Positions 43,489-53,727 are shown, counted from the first letter of the stretch. The stretch is DNA of 64,000 bases from Dyadobacter sp. (GCF_017744695.1 NZ_JAGIAS010000001.1:275003-339002), one strand, 5' to 3'. A program made the numbers and translations. Notes: generated by a model from the letters alone, not told the origin.

Positions 43489-45440
43489 ACAGCTACTTCC
43501 CTTTTTATATTTAGGATCTCAAATTCCAGGTAAGCCGCGAAGCCATCCTCCGATTCCTTTATATCGATTTTCCCGTTCATCGCCTTGATCCGGCTTTGGA
43601 GGCTGTGCAGTCCCATTCCTCCCTGGTCATTGCCTCCCGTCGCCAACCCTACCCCATTGTCTTCGATGGAAATCGAAAGAAGGTCGTCCTGCTGAGTCAG
43701 CTGCACCATTCCGTGGGAAGCTTTTGAATGCTTAATTATATTGTTGAGTAGTTCCTGGACGATACGGTACACCGACAATTCAAAACTATCCGCGAAGCGG
43801 TCGATCTCTCCCCAGGAATCGTACTGGATTTTCAACGCTTTGTTACTACTGACCCGCTCGCAATAGCGGCTCAATGCAACGTCCAACCCGTGCCGCAGCA
43901 GTACTTCGGGCATCAGGTTATGCGAGGTTTTCCGGATTTCATCGGTGGCTTCATCCAACAGGTTCATCCCCTGCCGGTACCCGTCCTCTTTCAAAAGTCC
44001 GTCGGCCGACCCGGTACTGCTCAAATGCATTTTCACCGCGGCCAGCATACCTGCTACGCCATCGTGCAGGTCTTTGGCAATGCGGCTACGCTCCTTTTCC
44101 TCTCCCTGCATAAGTGCCTGCAACAATTGCAGCTCCTTCTGTTGCTGAATCGACTGTAATTCCCTGGCATGCGATTGCTTTTTATACCGCGATTGCAGGT
44201 AAAGCAGGATCGCAACCAACGATACCAATACGAAGGCACCCAAAGCATAATAGATGTAACTGCGGCTTTTTTGAAGCTGTAAATCCTTTTGGGCCAATTG
44301 TAATTTATTCTGGGACAGCACTTTCTCTTTTTCCGCCGTTTGATACTTTACTTCCAGTTCCGCGGCATTTTTCCGGATTTTTTCATTGCTGACGCTGTCG
44401 CGATAAACGATGTATTTCTTATAGTAGTCCAAAGCCGGCCCGTTATCATGGAGGTGTTCGTGAGCTTCCGACAGGCCTTTGTAAATATCATCCAACTGGA
44501 TAACCACCGCTTTTTCCTTGCCCAGTTGCAACGCTTGGTTATAGTACCGGATGCTTTCCCGGAAATTTTGCGCAAGGCGGTTGCCATCGGCCAGCCCCAT
44601 TGTGCCGATCAACTGGTACTGGACGTCGTTGTTGGCGGTCGCATATTGCAGCACCAGCCTGGCGTGTTCGATACATAACCCTGCCTTACCCCATTTGCGG
44701 TACAGCTCGGCCATACTGTTATGGGCAACACACAAAGTATAGTCGCTGCCGCGCAGCGTAGCGAGGCGGACCGCCTCGTTGGCATTCGTTAAAGCCTCGG
44801 GAAATTTCCGCTGCGACGACAGGCAGTTCGTCATTCCGTACAGGGCCTCCACCAGCGTCGACGTATCTTTGGCCTGAACCGCCGTCTTCGCGCCTTTTTG
44901 AAAATAGGTCAAGCCCTTATTGTACTCGTCAAGATTGAAAAACAGCACACCCATAGCATTATACGCATTCGCGAGAATGTTCTGGTATTTCGTGTTTTGC
45001 AAAAGATGGATCGCCTTTGAAATCCGGCTGACCTTTTCATCGATTTTACCAAGCCGCTCCGCGATCGCACCAATATTTAAATGGCTATATGCCTCCATAT
45101 CGACCCGGTTGGTTTTACTCAAATACATGATCGCCGAATCAAAATTCTGTATCGCCTGCACATCATTTGCGGCTTTGGCACTCATATACCCGCGGTTAAA
45201 CCAAACCATTCCCGACCAATACGGATAATTCAGTTTTTTGCTCAGGCGCATCAGCTCATCGTACAGACGCGCCGCCTTTTGTTTGTCGGAGTCGACAAAG
45301 CTAAATGCATAGTTGGCCAGCCGGATGATTTTAGCCGAGTCGTCTTTGGCCGAAAGAATTTTTGCTTCTTCCGTATCCTGGGCACGTATCGCATGCGCGG
45401 TCAAGAAAAAAGCAAAAAGTAAAGCGGAAATTTTATTCAT
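43485..45440 (-). CDS. TPR-containing NarX-type sensor histidine kinase
   Basis: 651 residues. After a signal peptide (MNKISALLFAFFLTAHAIRAQ), residues about 25-385 are tetratricopeptide-like helical repeats in the periplasm, then a membrane helix (YYALGAFVLVSLVAILLYLQ), a coiled coil, and a HisKA_3 domain with His459 in RIAKDLHDGVAGMLAAVK. The HATPase domain has VQELLNNIIKHSKAS and GMGLHSLQSRIKAMNGKI. The ligand or partner of the TPR region is unknown. ATG 45440 replaces a longer frame to 45494. Confidence 0.94.
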   Translation of the reverse strand: MNKISALLFAFFLTAHAIRAQDTEEAKILSAKDDSAKIIRLANYAFSFVDSDKQKAARLYDELMRLSKKLNYPYWSGMVWFNRGYMSAKAANDVQAIQNFDSAIMYLSKTNRVDMEAYSHLNIGAIAERLGKIDEKVSRISKAIHLLQNTKYQNILANAYNAMGVLFFNLDEYNKGLTYFQKGAKTAVQAKDTSTLVEALYGMTNCLSSQRKFPEALTNANEAVRLATLRGSDYTLCVAHNSMAELYRKWGKAGLCIEHARLVLQYATANNDVQYQLIGTMGLADGNRLAQNFRESIRYYNQALQLGKEKAVVIQLDDIYKGLSEAHEHLHDNGPALDYYKKYIVYRDSVSNEKIRKNAAELEVKYQTAEKEKVLSQNKLQLAQKDLQLQKSRSYIYYALGAFVLVSLVAILLYLQSRYKKQSHARELQSIQQQKELQLLQALMQGEEKERSRIAKDLHDGVAGMLAAVKMHLSSTGSADGLLKEDGYRQGMNLLDEATDEIRKTSHNLMPEVLLRHGLDVALSRYCERVSSNKALKIQYDSWGEIDRFADSFELSVYRIVQELLNNIIKHSKASHGMVQLTQQDDLLSISIEDNGVGLATGGNDQGGMGLHSLQSRIKAMNGKIDIKESEDGFAAYLEFEILNIKREVAV

Positions 45441-45747
45441 GGTGAAGGGCCGGTTATGGTAGCCCAAAGTTAGTTTTCCTGACCTGATTTTCAACGCCTC
45501 CGACTAGTACCGCAAGTTCGATAAACTGCAAACCTGGCGTTCCTGCATTTTCGCGGTCCTACCGGAACCGGTTTGCCTGGCACTCTCTAAAATTTGCCCG
45601 ACCGGTTGCGGGATGTCATTATTTTTTTTTCCCGCCCATGCCCGCTTCTCTCGCTGAGCAAAGAACATTCAAAGTAATACAAAATGAGAGGAAGCCAAAT
45701 CGAAATGTATTCATAGCACATTTAAAATCAGAAGGAACCAATAACCT
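45441..45747. other. Gene-free spacer between the OmpA and TPR kinase genes
   Basis: 307 bases. Apart from the promoter at 45465-45494 I see no gene or strong hairpin. A run of nine T at about 45625 is low-complexity. Confidence 0.5.
45465..45494 (-). promoter_or_regulatory. Promoter of the TPR kinase/response-regulator operon
   Basis: On the minus strand: -33 TTG (45494-45492), 19-base spacer, -7 TAACTTTG (45472-45465), 24 bases before ATG 45440. A very good fit to the Bacteroidota consensus. Confidence 0.75.
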
Positions 45748-47058
45748 TTACAGTTTGATGAACTCGACGCGGCGGTTTTGCGCTTTGCCTTCTTTGGTTG
45801 TGTTGTCCGCAACGGGTTTCGCTTCGCCCATTCCCTTCGTTTCCATTCTGGAAGCGTCAATCTTATACACATTTGCCAGCGCATTTTTTACCGCATTCGC
45901 CCGGCGTTGGGACAAATCCAGGTTTTTCGCGTCCTCTCCGTCGCTATCCGTGTAGCCATCAATCCTGACTCTGGCCTGCGCATTCTCCTGCATGACCGAA
46001 GCGATTTGTTTCAGCACGGCGGCGCTTTCCGGTTTTATACGATCGGAATTAGCATCGAACAGGATCCCGTTCGTTACCAGCTTTCCTTCGGTAATAAGTT
46101 TGCTGCGCATATCGGCGGTGCCTTCCGATACCCTGATATTGGATACATACACCCCTACATTTTCCTCCTGGTTATTGTCCGACATTAAAAAACCCAGGTG
46201 GTTGAATGCGGTTTGCGGGGCTATTGCCTGCGGTATGTCGTATACTTTTTCCTCGTTGATCCAGCAGCGCAACCGCTGTTTTTGCACCCAGAACGCCACG
46301 TGAAATGGCCGGCGGTAGTTGTTGCTAAATTTTTTCAGGTCCTTATTACCGCCCTCGAAATACATAGCGCCTTTATCGTAACTCTGCACATAAATCGAAG
46401 AACGGTCCTCGTAAGCCGGCTGGACAATCAAACTCAATTTGCGCACTTCATTCCCGCCTTGTGCAAAAAGCCTGGCACTTTCCCCGCCGGAAGCCAATTG
46501 CAATAGCTGCCATTCAAACCTGGGAAATATGGACCCAAAGTCCTGCTCATCATTACCCATATAAGTGAGCAGCATATCAAATTCGACCGTGAAATTATCG
46601 GGCAGTTTCTTAATCTCGGGTGACACAAACTCTCCGATAAACATGCGCATCCATTTGCCTGGCAAACCTTCAATGGTGACCGCCTCACCCCGGTTATTGG
46701 TAGCCCAATGCATGGGAAACTCTCCGATCACATCCTGCGAGAAATCCTCCGCGTATCTGACGTGCTCGCCACGCACGAAATCGTAAGACGAGTAGCTTTT
46801 GAAGGTCGTGCCGGTATCCGTTGCGGGTACCGGCTGCGCTGTTTCCGTTTCGTCACCTTTCCCGGTTCCTTTCCTTTCGGGCTTTTGCGTGATCGCTTCT
46901 TCCACCTTGTCGATGGCCCGGTCCATCGCCTGATCGGCCCGCTGTTCGGCGCGGCCCCTTACTTTGTCGTGAAACCGGTCTAAAACCACCTGAGCCAGAC
47001 TGTCAGATGCAGAAAAAAGTACAACAGAGAATAAAACAAGAATATTTTTCATAGCCAT
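45748..47058 (-). CDS. OmpA-family envelope protein
   Basis: 436 residues. Signal peptide (ILVLFSVVLFSASDSLAQ), a charged region (VRGRAEQRADQAMDRAIDKVEEAITQKP), a middle domain resembling a lectin/laminin-like jelly roll (VEFDMLLTYMGNDEQDFGSIFPRFEWQLL, RPFHVAFWVQKQRLRCWINEEKVYDIP), and a C-terminal OmpA peptidoglycan-binding domain (GILFDANSDRIKPESAAVLKQIASVM, DGYTDSDGEDAKNLDLSQRRANAVKNAL, QNRRVEFI). It anchors to peptidoglycan. ATG 47058; ATG 47052 is an alternative two codons in. Confidence 0.92.
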   Translation of the reverse strand: MAMKNILVLFSVVLFSASDSLAQVVLDRFHDKVRGRAEQRADQAMDRAIDKVEEAITQKPERKGTGKGDETETAQPVPATDTGTTFKSYSSYDFVRGEHVRYAEDFSQDVIGEFPMHWATNNRGEAVTIEGLPGKWMRMFIGEFVSPEIKKLPDNFTVEFDMLLTYMGNDEQDFGSIFPRFEWQLLQLASGGESARLFAQGGNEVRKLSLIVQPAYEDRSSIYVQSYDKGAMYFEGGNKDLKKFSNNYRRPFHVAFWVQKQRLRCWINEEKVYDIPQAIAPQTAFNHLGFLMSDNNQEENVGVYVSNIRVSEGTADMRSKLITEGKLVTNGILFDANSDRIKPESAAVLKQIASVMQENAQARVRIDGYTDSDGEDAKNLDLSQRRANAVKNALANVYKIDASRMETKGMGEAKPVADNTTKEGKAQNRRVEFIKL

Positions 47059-47240
47059 TTGTGATTTGATGTTACAAAGTAACCTCATCTCATCGGGCCA
47101 TTTGTGCGAGGCAATACGGATGTTTGAAAATACGTAGAAGTACTTAGATCAGCCAACCTCGTGATTGCAACCGATCAGAAATGATTTTGGTCTTGCACTT
47201 GTAAAACGAATCGGACAAACAAAAACGCTGGGCGAAAAAC

Positions 47241-47666
47241 ATGAGAACTATTCTAATTCTGACGAGTTTTTTCCTATTCATGGCTTGTACAAAAGAAGAG
47301 CCCCGAAGCGAATGGGAAACATTTGATTTCGGTGTTTTCACGGTCGAAGCACCTTCGACATGGAGTAAATTCACTGCGCAGGGTTATGACTCCAAAGTGG
47401 GCGGCCTCACCAATCAAAAGGATACGCTTCACTACGATTACGGCATGTATTCCAACCAATTTTTAAGCATAACTTCGCAAACGCACAGCATTACAGAAGG
47501 CAATCGCGACGGCTATCCGACGAGAATGGTCACACCGAAAAGGCCCGGTGAAGGGATAATCGGAATCTACTATGACCTCGGCAACCCGCTCAGACTTACG
47601 ATTTACAGCCGTAGCAGCGATGTGAAGACAGTCATGCAAATCATCCAATCCGTGAAAATTAAATAA
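47241..47666 (+). CDS. Small lipoprotein, PsbP/DUF1795-like
   Basis: 141 residues. Lipoprotein signal with Cys16 (FFLFMAC). The mature region FDFGVFTVEAPSTWSKFTAQGYDSKVGGLTNQ ... YYDLGNPLRLTIYSRSSDVKTVMQIIQSVKIK has the alternating pattern of PsbP-like folds. Function not recognised. Confidence 0.82.
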   Translation: MRTILILTSFFLFMACTKEEPRSEWETFDFGVFTVEAPSTWSKFTAQGYDSKVGGLTNQKDTLHYDYGMYSNQFLSITSQTHSITEGNRDGYPTRMVTPKRPGEGIIGIYYDLGNPLRLTIYSRSSDVKTVMQIIQSVKIK

Positions 47667-47714
47667 GCCGCAAAATCAGAGGCCCGGCGATCAGGGCCCC
47701 GATTTTGCGGCTTA
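47664..47714. terminator. Bidirectional terminator with a 14-base perfect stem
   Basis: TAAGCCGCAAAATC (47664-47677) and GATTTTGCGGCTTA (47701-47714) enclose a second GGCCC/GGGCC stem. The left arm begins with the stop codon of the upstream gene. A T-rich tract follows on the minus strand, so it serves the PLD gene well. Confidence 0.8.
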
Positions 47715-47742
47715 TATCCGCGTAGCGCCGCCGGAAACGCCC

Positions 47743-49479
47743 TCAATGGATCCAGAAATCCAACTCCTTCATCCGAATCTGATCAGTCATGTAGTCGGTC
47801 ATCCACTCTCTGTCGCGGGTAAGGCCGGAAAAGTTGCTGAACTGATTGAACAAAGAGTAGCGCCATCGATAGTGATCATAAACAGCCATGATATTGACAG
47901 CATACTGGGCAGCCAGGGACGCGTCTTGAATGATCAGCAAATTTTCGTCGTTGGTCTTGCTGGCCTTAGGCCCAAAGTTGTGCGAGCCCGTAATCACGTA
48001 AGGCTTCTCGCCAAAAGGATCTACTACCAACACCTTGCTATGGATGGTGACCATTCCGGCGGATACTTCTTTATACCAAAAGGCAAATGCCTCCGGAATA
48101 CTCTTCGGCAAGATCGCATCCCAATCCGTTTCCACTTTCTGTCCTTTATGGAAAAAGATCAGCGGCTTGTGCGACGATGCCCCCGGATCCTGATTAATAA
48201 TTCCGTGGATAAACAGTTTCGGCTTCCGCGCCTGTAAATCCTGTATGTAATTAAAGAAAGTGTTGGCCGGACCCGGATTGAACATCAGAAATAAGACGCT
48301 TTGTTGGGCCTCTTCCAAAATACGCTCCACATCCTCCAGGTCTTTGAAATCCCGCGTCGGGGAGAACCAAACGCGGCTGCCGTTATCGGCAAACACTTTC
48401 GCTTTCAGGTTATGATGATACAACTTATCCCCATAGCCACTGGCGTTATTTTGCGTGTCGTCCACTAATGCTTGCCATTCTTCCATGTAAATATTGGCCA
48501 GCTGTTCATTCTCGATCAGAATTGCATTGTTTACTTGTGCAAACATTCCGCCCGAGGTAATGTTGGTACTTCCCGTCCAGACCTTCAGCGGCTTGCCATT
48601 CTTGCAGATCACGATAAACTTGTTGTGCGCGAAATGCTTTTGGGTGACGTCCACAATGCGATCGTACACATCTACCTGAAACTGCTTGATCTTCTTCCTG
48701 GAATCTTCATTTTTATCCTCTCCTTTTTTCTTGGCGGCTCCATTAGCCAAAACGACGTGGGCACGCGATCCGATCTGGCAAAGCCTCGTAATGAAGTCTT
48801 CCTGATGCAGTTCGTAAAGTGCTGAATAAATGGTTATCTCAGCATCCGATATGACGTCGTCCAGCAGACGGAACAGCCGGTTGTCCAGAAAACCTCCCAG
48901 AAAATCCCTGATCCTGTTATTCTCTCCATCAATGATCGCACTCAGGGTGGTTCCCGGCAGCTCATCCGCCAGGCTTTCTTTCATTCTGGAAAAAAACTGG
49001 GATGAAACTACCCCCCGGTTGAAATAAGCCTGATACGGAGATTTGTTGCCTTCCAGGTCAACGCCGGTTTGGGCAAAAACATAGGGCGTCCAATCGGATG
49101 CATTATTGGTATCTTTTTGCAATTGTATGCCGTCATATAAAATCGGTACAACCTTGTACCGGGCCTTATCTCCGTGACTAATGGAAAAATCCGTCCACAC
49201 AAAGCGCTGGATAGGCCATTCAAAGCTGGGGCGTTGTTCCCCTTTCCTGAAAGGTTCCCCTTCAAAGCCGATGCGGTTAGGCAGTGCGTCTGCCTCCGCC
49301 TCGGTTTCATTGTTCATTTGCTTGTACACGGCAAAACCAATGCAATCCTTGATGGCGCCTTCATACTTCCAGGCGATGATAATCTGGTCGTTGTTGCCAA
49401 CAGCCCTTACAAAAGGCTTCGCTACCCTGGTTTTTGGTTCCGGCGCCATAGCAGGCACCAGCCTTACTTTTTTTGACAT
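47743..49479 (-). CDS. Phospholipase D-like protein, two HKD-type motifs
   Basis: 578 residues without signal peptide. The N-terminal about 130 residues are a beta-rich FnIII-like domain (DQIIIAWKYEGAIKDCIGFAVYKQ). Then two PLD halves follow. The first motif has His285 and Lys287 (HNKFIVIC) but Cys292 where Asp is usual, then GSTNIT. The second is complete: His480, Lys482, Asp487 (HSKVLVVD) and GSHNF. It could be a nuclease, phosphodiesterase or lipase; the family alone does not tell. ATG 49479 was chosen because the longer frame (to 49527) adds an unlikely hydrophobic head. Confidence 0.88.
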   Translation of the reverse strand: MSKKVRLVPAMAPEPKTRVAKPFVRAVGNNDQIIIAWKYEGAIKDCIGFAVYKQMNNETEAEADALPNRIGFEGEPFRKGEQRPSFEWPIQRFVWTDFSISHGDKARYKVVPILYDGIQLQKDTNNASDWTPYVFAQTGVDLEGNKSPYQAYFNRGVVSSQFFSRMKESLADELPGTTLSAIIDGENNRIRDFLGGFLDNRLFRLLDDVISDAEITIYSALYELHQEDFITRLCQIGSRAHVVLANGAAKKKGEDKNEDSRKKIKQFQVDVYDRIVDVTQKHFAHNKFIVICKNGKPLKVWTGSTNITSGGMFAQVNNAILIENEQLANIYMEEWQALVDDTQNNASGYGDKLYHHNLKAKVFADNGSRVWFSPTRDFKDLEDVERILEEAQQSVLFLMFNPGPANTFFNYIQDLQARKPKLFIHGIINQDPGASSHKPLIFFHKGQKVETDWDAILPKSIPEAFAFWYKEVSAGMVTIHSKVLVVDPFGEKPYVITGSHNFGPKASKTNDENLLIIQDASLAAQYAVNIMAVYDHYRWRYSLFNQFSNFSGLTRDREWMTDYMTDQIRMKELDFWIH

Positions 49480-49815
49480 AGTCGGTCGATTTAGGAGGAA
49501 CACCAATAAGAAAAAGATATACAACAAGTTACCAAAACATCATGGCCATTATTCCCCGATTGCCGTTATCATTTCATGAATTTAGTTTCCGGTTCCCTCC
49601 GCTTTCCGCAGTAGGAAATTACCTGCGACAACCTTGTCATCCATATTCATCGAATTTTTTCTATAATGCGGGCGTTTTCCGAATGGCATCCCATTTTAAA
49701 CAAGGTCTTTTCATGATAATCCAGGAATCCAGAAAATCGTTTGTGAGGCTTCGCTTCAACGCTTTTCAGATTCTTGCATGGAAAATCCGTTCTACGTTAT
49801 TTATCCGCAGCACGA
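49480..49815. other. Gene-free region between the PLD and sensor kinase genes
   Basis: 336 bases with divergent genes on both sides. No exact TAnnTTTG box and no clear palindrome were seen. A plus-strand frame here (49542-49937) looks non-coding. Confidence 0.45.
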
Positions 49816-52800
49816 ATGCATTTCGCTTCCAAGTCTCTTTCGCACCTGTTTCTTTGTCTTTTCCTGGTTTTAAACACTGCCATCGCGCAGCAAGTACCAA
49901 CCATTCCCGGGTACGATGTCAGACACTTTACGGATGAAAACGGTCTGCCGCAAAACAGCGTCAAATCCATCGCGCGCGACGCCCGGGGAAACATCTGGCT
50001 GGCTACCGAAAGAGGGTTGGTCCGCTATGACGGGGACCGTTTTGTAAACTTTGACAACCTTGGAAATTCTTTCGCGGCCCGAAGCATTTATGGTTTCAAT
50101 CTTGATCCCCAAAGTCGCACGAATGATTTCCTGGCGATGACCAGTAACGAAACCTGGATCCGGATCACGGATGGTAAAGCGACGATCGACAGTTCTCTGA
50201 GGGGATATCCCCTGTATTGGTCAGCGAATGTTCCAAAAGTTCGCGACCCGCATTTGGTTGAAACACTGCCCGACCTCAACGAGGAGGCGTTAACACATTA
50301 TCGCCACGGGGTTGCCACTATATATCCCACACCGGAGGGAAGGCATTTCGTATATGACGAGCACAACGTCGGCTACTATGTAAATAACAAACTAACAAAG
50401 CTCCTTCCTTTTCCGGGCAGGAGCTTCTTTCGTTTTTTTCGTCTGAATAAAAATCTTTACTACCTGGACGAAAATTTAAATTTAACTCGTTTCCCCGGGA
50501 CGGGGAACGACTCTCGGCCAGTAAAATCAAAGCTCGCCGGTCCCGTTTCAGCCGGTCCCGACGATCAGTCAACCCGGCAGCATCAGATTTTCTGGAATAA
50601 TTGTTCCAATCAGGCATTTATAGCTGTCGGCCGGCGCCTGTATTATCTGCAACCAGCCAAAGACGGTTCGGTGGTCAGCACCCTCATTCTGGACGGGTTC
50701 GATTTTAGGGAAAGGGGGATTAAGACCCTCTTTTGGGATAGGGACACGGACAGGCTGTTCCTGGGAAGTCAACTCAATGGCCTTTATATAGTCTCCAAAA
50801 AGCAGTTCCGCACGGTAATCGATCCATCCGGAAAAGGGTATAACGTACATTACGGACAGGCACTAGCAAATGATAAGGAGATAGCTACTGCCGGAGGAAT
50901 TGTGTTTTCCCTGGATAGCGGAAGCATGGGAGCGGTGGCGCGGCAAATGAAACTGATCGCTAAATCGGTTGATTGGGACAGGTACAGCATTCTCAAAGAC
51001 CGTAGCGGCACACTGTGGTGCAAGCGAAGGGAGACTTTGTTCAGATTCGACAGCACTGGTAAACGTATCATTTCTATCTGGACGATGGCGGGTGAAATCA
51101 AGCAACTTTATGAAGGCCCGGACGGCAGGATCTGGATTGGTACCGACTTGCTTGGCCTGTATTACATTGATCCCTCCGAACCCGACGCACAGCCCCGCTT
51201 TTTCGCGGGCAAGCATTTCCCCAGCATCTCCTGGATTCAGCACCAAACGAACGAAATTCTGTGGGTCGGGACCGGCAAAGGGCTTTACAATATACATTTG
51301 CCGTCGAAAAAAATATCCCGCGTCAACAAGCTCGCCGACATCTACATCCGGAGCCTTTACATTCCCGACGGTCGTAACGAAATATGGATTACCACGTACA
51401 CCAACGGACTATTTCTTTTAAAGGACGGCAAGCTGACGCAGTTTCCGCTTGACAAGAAGCAATACCTCGCCGGCAGCCATTGCATAGTCGAGGACAAAAA
51501 AGGATATTTTTGGATCACTACCAACAAGGGGTTGTTTCAAATCAGCCGGGCGGATCTGCTCGCCTATGCAAAGAAACCTTTCGATTTGTATTATCACTAC
51601 TATGCCAAAACAGACGGTTTTAATACCAATGAATTCAACGGGGGTTGCCAACCTTGCGCATTGCGAACACCGGGAGGGATCGTGTCGCTTCCCTCGATCG
51701 ATGGGTTGGTCTGGTTCGTTCCGGAACAAATACGGCCGGAGGTTCCCGGGCAGCAGATTTACATCGACGATCCCGACGGCGATGACAGCACATTTGTATT
51801 CGACCGGGGTGAGGTTCTGGTCAAAGCGGGAGTACCGCAAATCGTACTGAAGGTAACCACGCCTTACTTTGGTAACCCATACAATTTGAAGATGTCATAC
51901 AGGCTCTTCAAAGGCGAAGAACCCATGACGGAATGGAAGGTGTTGGAAGAAAGCAGAAAGATCGCTGTTCCGTTTCAGGAAGGAGGAAGCTACACGCTAC
52001 GTATACGCAAAGCCAACGGGTTTGGTACAGGCAACCATAGTGAGGCGCATTTCGCCATTCATGTCGAAAAGCAATGGCATGAAACCTGGTGGTTCAGGGC
52101 GCTGGCGGCCGCGACCGTCCTACTGTCGTTTTACGGCATTTTGAGGCAGCGTGTGAAAAACGTTAAGAGCCAAAACCTGGCCCTGGAAATGAAGGTCAGG
52201 GAACGGACCGAACATTTGGAAAGAACGCTCGGCGTTTTGAGCGACTCCGAAAAACAGCTCGAACAACAAGTGAGGTTGCATATCCATATGATCGCGTCCA
52301 TATCGCACGACATCCGCACGCCGGTAAAGCACATGTCCTACGCACTGGATTACAGTCGGGCCCTGATCAGGGATAACAAGCTGGATAGTGCGGTCGGTTT
52401 TATTGGGCAGTTGAAACTGGCGGTTGACAATATGTACCACATGGTAGATAATCTGGTCAACTTCATTAAGCCGGAAATGCACGGAACGACCACCAGCGTG
52501 GTGCAGGTAAAACTGCAAGACGCGGTCAACGAAAAGGTCGCGCTCTTCAAGCCGGTCCTTGGCACCAGCAACGGCACCATCCAGGTAACAATCTCCCCTG
52601 ACGAGACTGTCGTTACCGACCGGAACCTTCTCGCCATTATTATCCATAATCTGATCGACAATGCCATCAAAGCCCACGACGGCAATTCTATCCATATTTA
52701 CACAAAACACCGGCCAGGAGAATTACACCTTGTTTTTCAAGACAACGGCCCGGGAATGCCCGCCGAGCTGTTGCAGTGGCTCAATGCGTCCGACGAGCGG

Positions 52801-52959
52801 GATACAAGTCTGCCGGCCGGCTACCAGGGGCTCGGGTTGCTGCTGCTGAAACAGATTTCGAAAACACTGCGTTTAACCATCCACGTGACGAACAAGCCCG
52901 GCGCGTGCATTCACCTGATATTCAAACAAACCGGTACGGATAACGAAACTCACAAATGA
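49816..52959 (+). CDS. Two-component sensor kinase with periplasmic propeller (Reg_prop/Y_Y_Y)
   Basis: 1047 residues. Signal peptide (SHLFLCLFLVLNTAIAQ), then a 14-bladed-type Reg_prop propeller (GLPQNSVKSIARDARGNIWLATERGLVRYDG; DGRIWIGTDLLGLYYID; YFWITTNKGLFQISR), a Y_Y_Y domain (MSYRLFKGEEPMTEWKVL), one membrane helix (WWFRALAAATVLLSFYGIL), a coiled coil and a kinase core with His831 (SISHDIRTPVKHMSYALD), HNLIDNAIKA and GLGLLLLKQISKTL. It lacks the receiver and AraC output of full hybrid regulators, so it probably signals to the convergent LuxR-type protein (52950). ATG 49816 chosen over TTG 49774. Confidence 0.93.
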   Translation: MHFASKSLSHLFLCLFLVLNTAIAQQVPTIPGYDVRHFTDENGLPQNSVKSIARDARGNIWLATERGLVRYDGDRFVNFDNLGNSFAARSIYGFNLDPQSRTNDFLAMTSNETWIRITDGKATIDSSLRGYPLYWSANVPKVRDPHLVETLPDLNEEALTHYRHGVATIYPTPEGRHFVYDEHNVGYYVNNKLTKLLPFPGRSFFRFFRLNKNLYYLDENLNLTRFPGTGNDSRPVKSKLAGPVSAGPDDQSTRQHQIFWNNCSNQAFIAVGRRLYYLQPAKDGSVVSTLILDGFDFRERGIKTLFWDRDTDRLFLGSQLNGLYIVSKKQFRTVIDPSGKGYNVHYGQALANDKEIATAGGIVFSLDSGSMGAVARQMKLIAKSVDWDRYSILKDRSGTLWCKRRETLFRFDSTGKRIISIWTMAGEIKQLYEGPDGRIWIGTDLLGLYYIDPSEPDAQPRFFAGKHFPSISWIQHQTNEILWVGTGKGLYNIHLPSKKISRVNKLADIYIRSLYIPDGRNEIWITTYTNGLFLLKDGKLTQFPLDKKQYLAGSHCIVEDKKGYFWITTNKGLFQISRADLLAYAKKPFDLYYHYYAKTDGFNTNEFNGGCQPCALRTPGGIVSLPSIDGLVWFVPEQIRPEVPGQQIYIDDPDGDDSTFVFDRGEVLVKAGVPQIVLKVTTPYFGNPYNLKMSYRLFKGEEPMTEWKVLEESRKIAVPFQEGGSYTLRIRKANGFGTGNHSEAHFAIHVEKQWHETWWFRALAAATVLLSFYGILRQRVKNVKSQNLALEMKVRERTEHLERTLGVLSDSEKQLEQQVRLHIHMIASISHDIRTPVKHMSYALDYSRALIRDNKLDSAVGFIGQLKLAVDNMYHMVDNLVNFIKPEMHGTTTSVVQVKLQDAVNEKVALFKPVLGTSNGTIQVTISPDETVVTDRNLLAIIIHNLIDNAIKAHDGNSIHIYTKHRPGELHLVFQDNGPGMPAELLQWLNASDERDTSLPAGYQGLGLLLLKQISKTLRLTIHVTNKPGACIHLIFKQTGTDNETHK

Positions 52960-53600
52960 TCTGCCGTCTTTTCTTCCAGATACCAGAATTTTTTGGCAAG
53001 GTCTATGATGTTATCGACTTTCATTTTTTTGAAAATCCGGTTCTTTTGTGTCCCAACTGTGGAAATTTTGACATTCAGCTCCTCCGCAATGGCTTTGAGC
53101 CATTTGCCGGTTAGGAGTAGTCCGAGTACTTCGCGTTCCCTTGGAGTCAGCGACGCGGCTGGGTCGGTCTGCATGGCCTTGCCTTCCATCAGATTGCTGA
53201 GCATGGCATCTTTGACCTTCGTACTGATGTATTTTTTGTTCTCCATGACCGCCCGGATTGCTGTTACGGCCTCGCCATCGAAGCTGTTTTTATGCAGAAA
53301 GCCGTTGGCGCCCCTGTGCAGGCAAATGGGGGCGTTCATCAGTTCATCCCTACCTGAACATACCAGGATCCTCACATCCTGCTGTACGGCCCGGTAGGAA
53401 TCAATCATTTCCGGTCCGCGGGTCCCCGGGATCGCAAGATCCAGGATAAGCAAGTCGGCCGGCTGTTTCGCCAGGGCATCGAGCCCTTCGGTAAACGTGT
53501 AAGCAAGGGTAAATGTCGAATTCTCGATCACCGTCTTGGCGATAGATTGTAACCCAATGGCCATCATCGGGTGATCATCGACGATCAGTATATGGTGCAT
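52950..53600 (-). CDS. LuxR/NarL-type response regulator
   Basis: 216 residues with intact receiver (Asp8/Asp9, Asp54 in LLILDLAIPG) and LuxR HTH (LTPREREVLGLLLTGKWLKAIAEELNVKISTVGTQKNRIFKKMKV). It is convergent with and overlaps by 10 bases the 3' end of the sensor kinase gene; it is the likeliest partner of that kinase (inference). Confidence 0.92.
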   Translation of the reverse strand: MHHILIVDDHPMMAIGLQSIAKTVIENSTFTLAYTFTEGLDALAKQPADLLILDLAIPGTRGPEMIDSYRAVQQDVRILVCSGRDELMNAPICLHRGANGFLHKNSFDGEAVTAIRAVMENKKYISTKVKDAMLSNLMEGKAMQTDPAASLTPREREVLGLLLTGKWLKAIAEELNVKISTVGTQKNRIFKKMKVDNIIDLAKKFWYLEEKTADHL

Positions 53601-53719
53601 AATCTGCTATTGTAAAATATTCGCAATATCCGCAAAAAAGGTAGGGGCCCTACTTTCCTAATGAACAATTCGTAGCGACTGGTAGTAATATTTCGATTTA
53701 TGTTCTTCATCAGCCTAAT

Positions 53720-53727
53720 TAGGTTTG
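53720..53727 (+). promoter_or_regulatory. -7 box upstream of the first C1q-like gene
   Basis: TAGGTTTG matches TAnnTTTG, 69 bases before ATG 53797. The -33 element is not clear. Confidence 0.4.

Noticed and set aside
49542..49937. 131-residue plus-strand frame before the sensor kinase
   Set aside because: It overlaps the kinase start in another frame and has Phe/Ser/Arg-rich noise composition.
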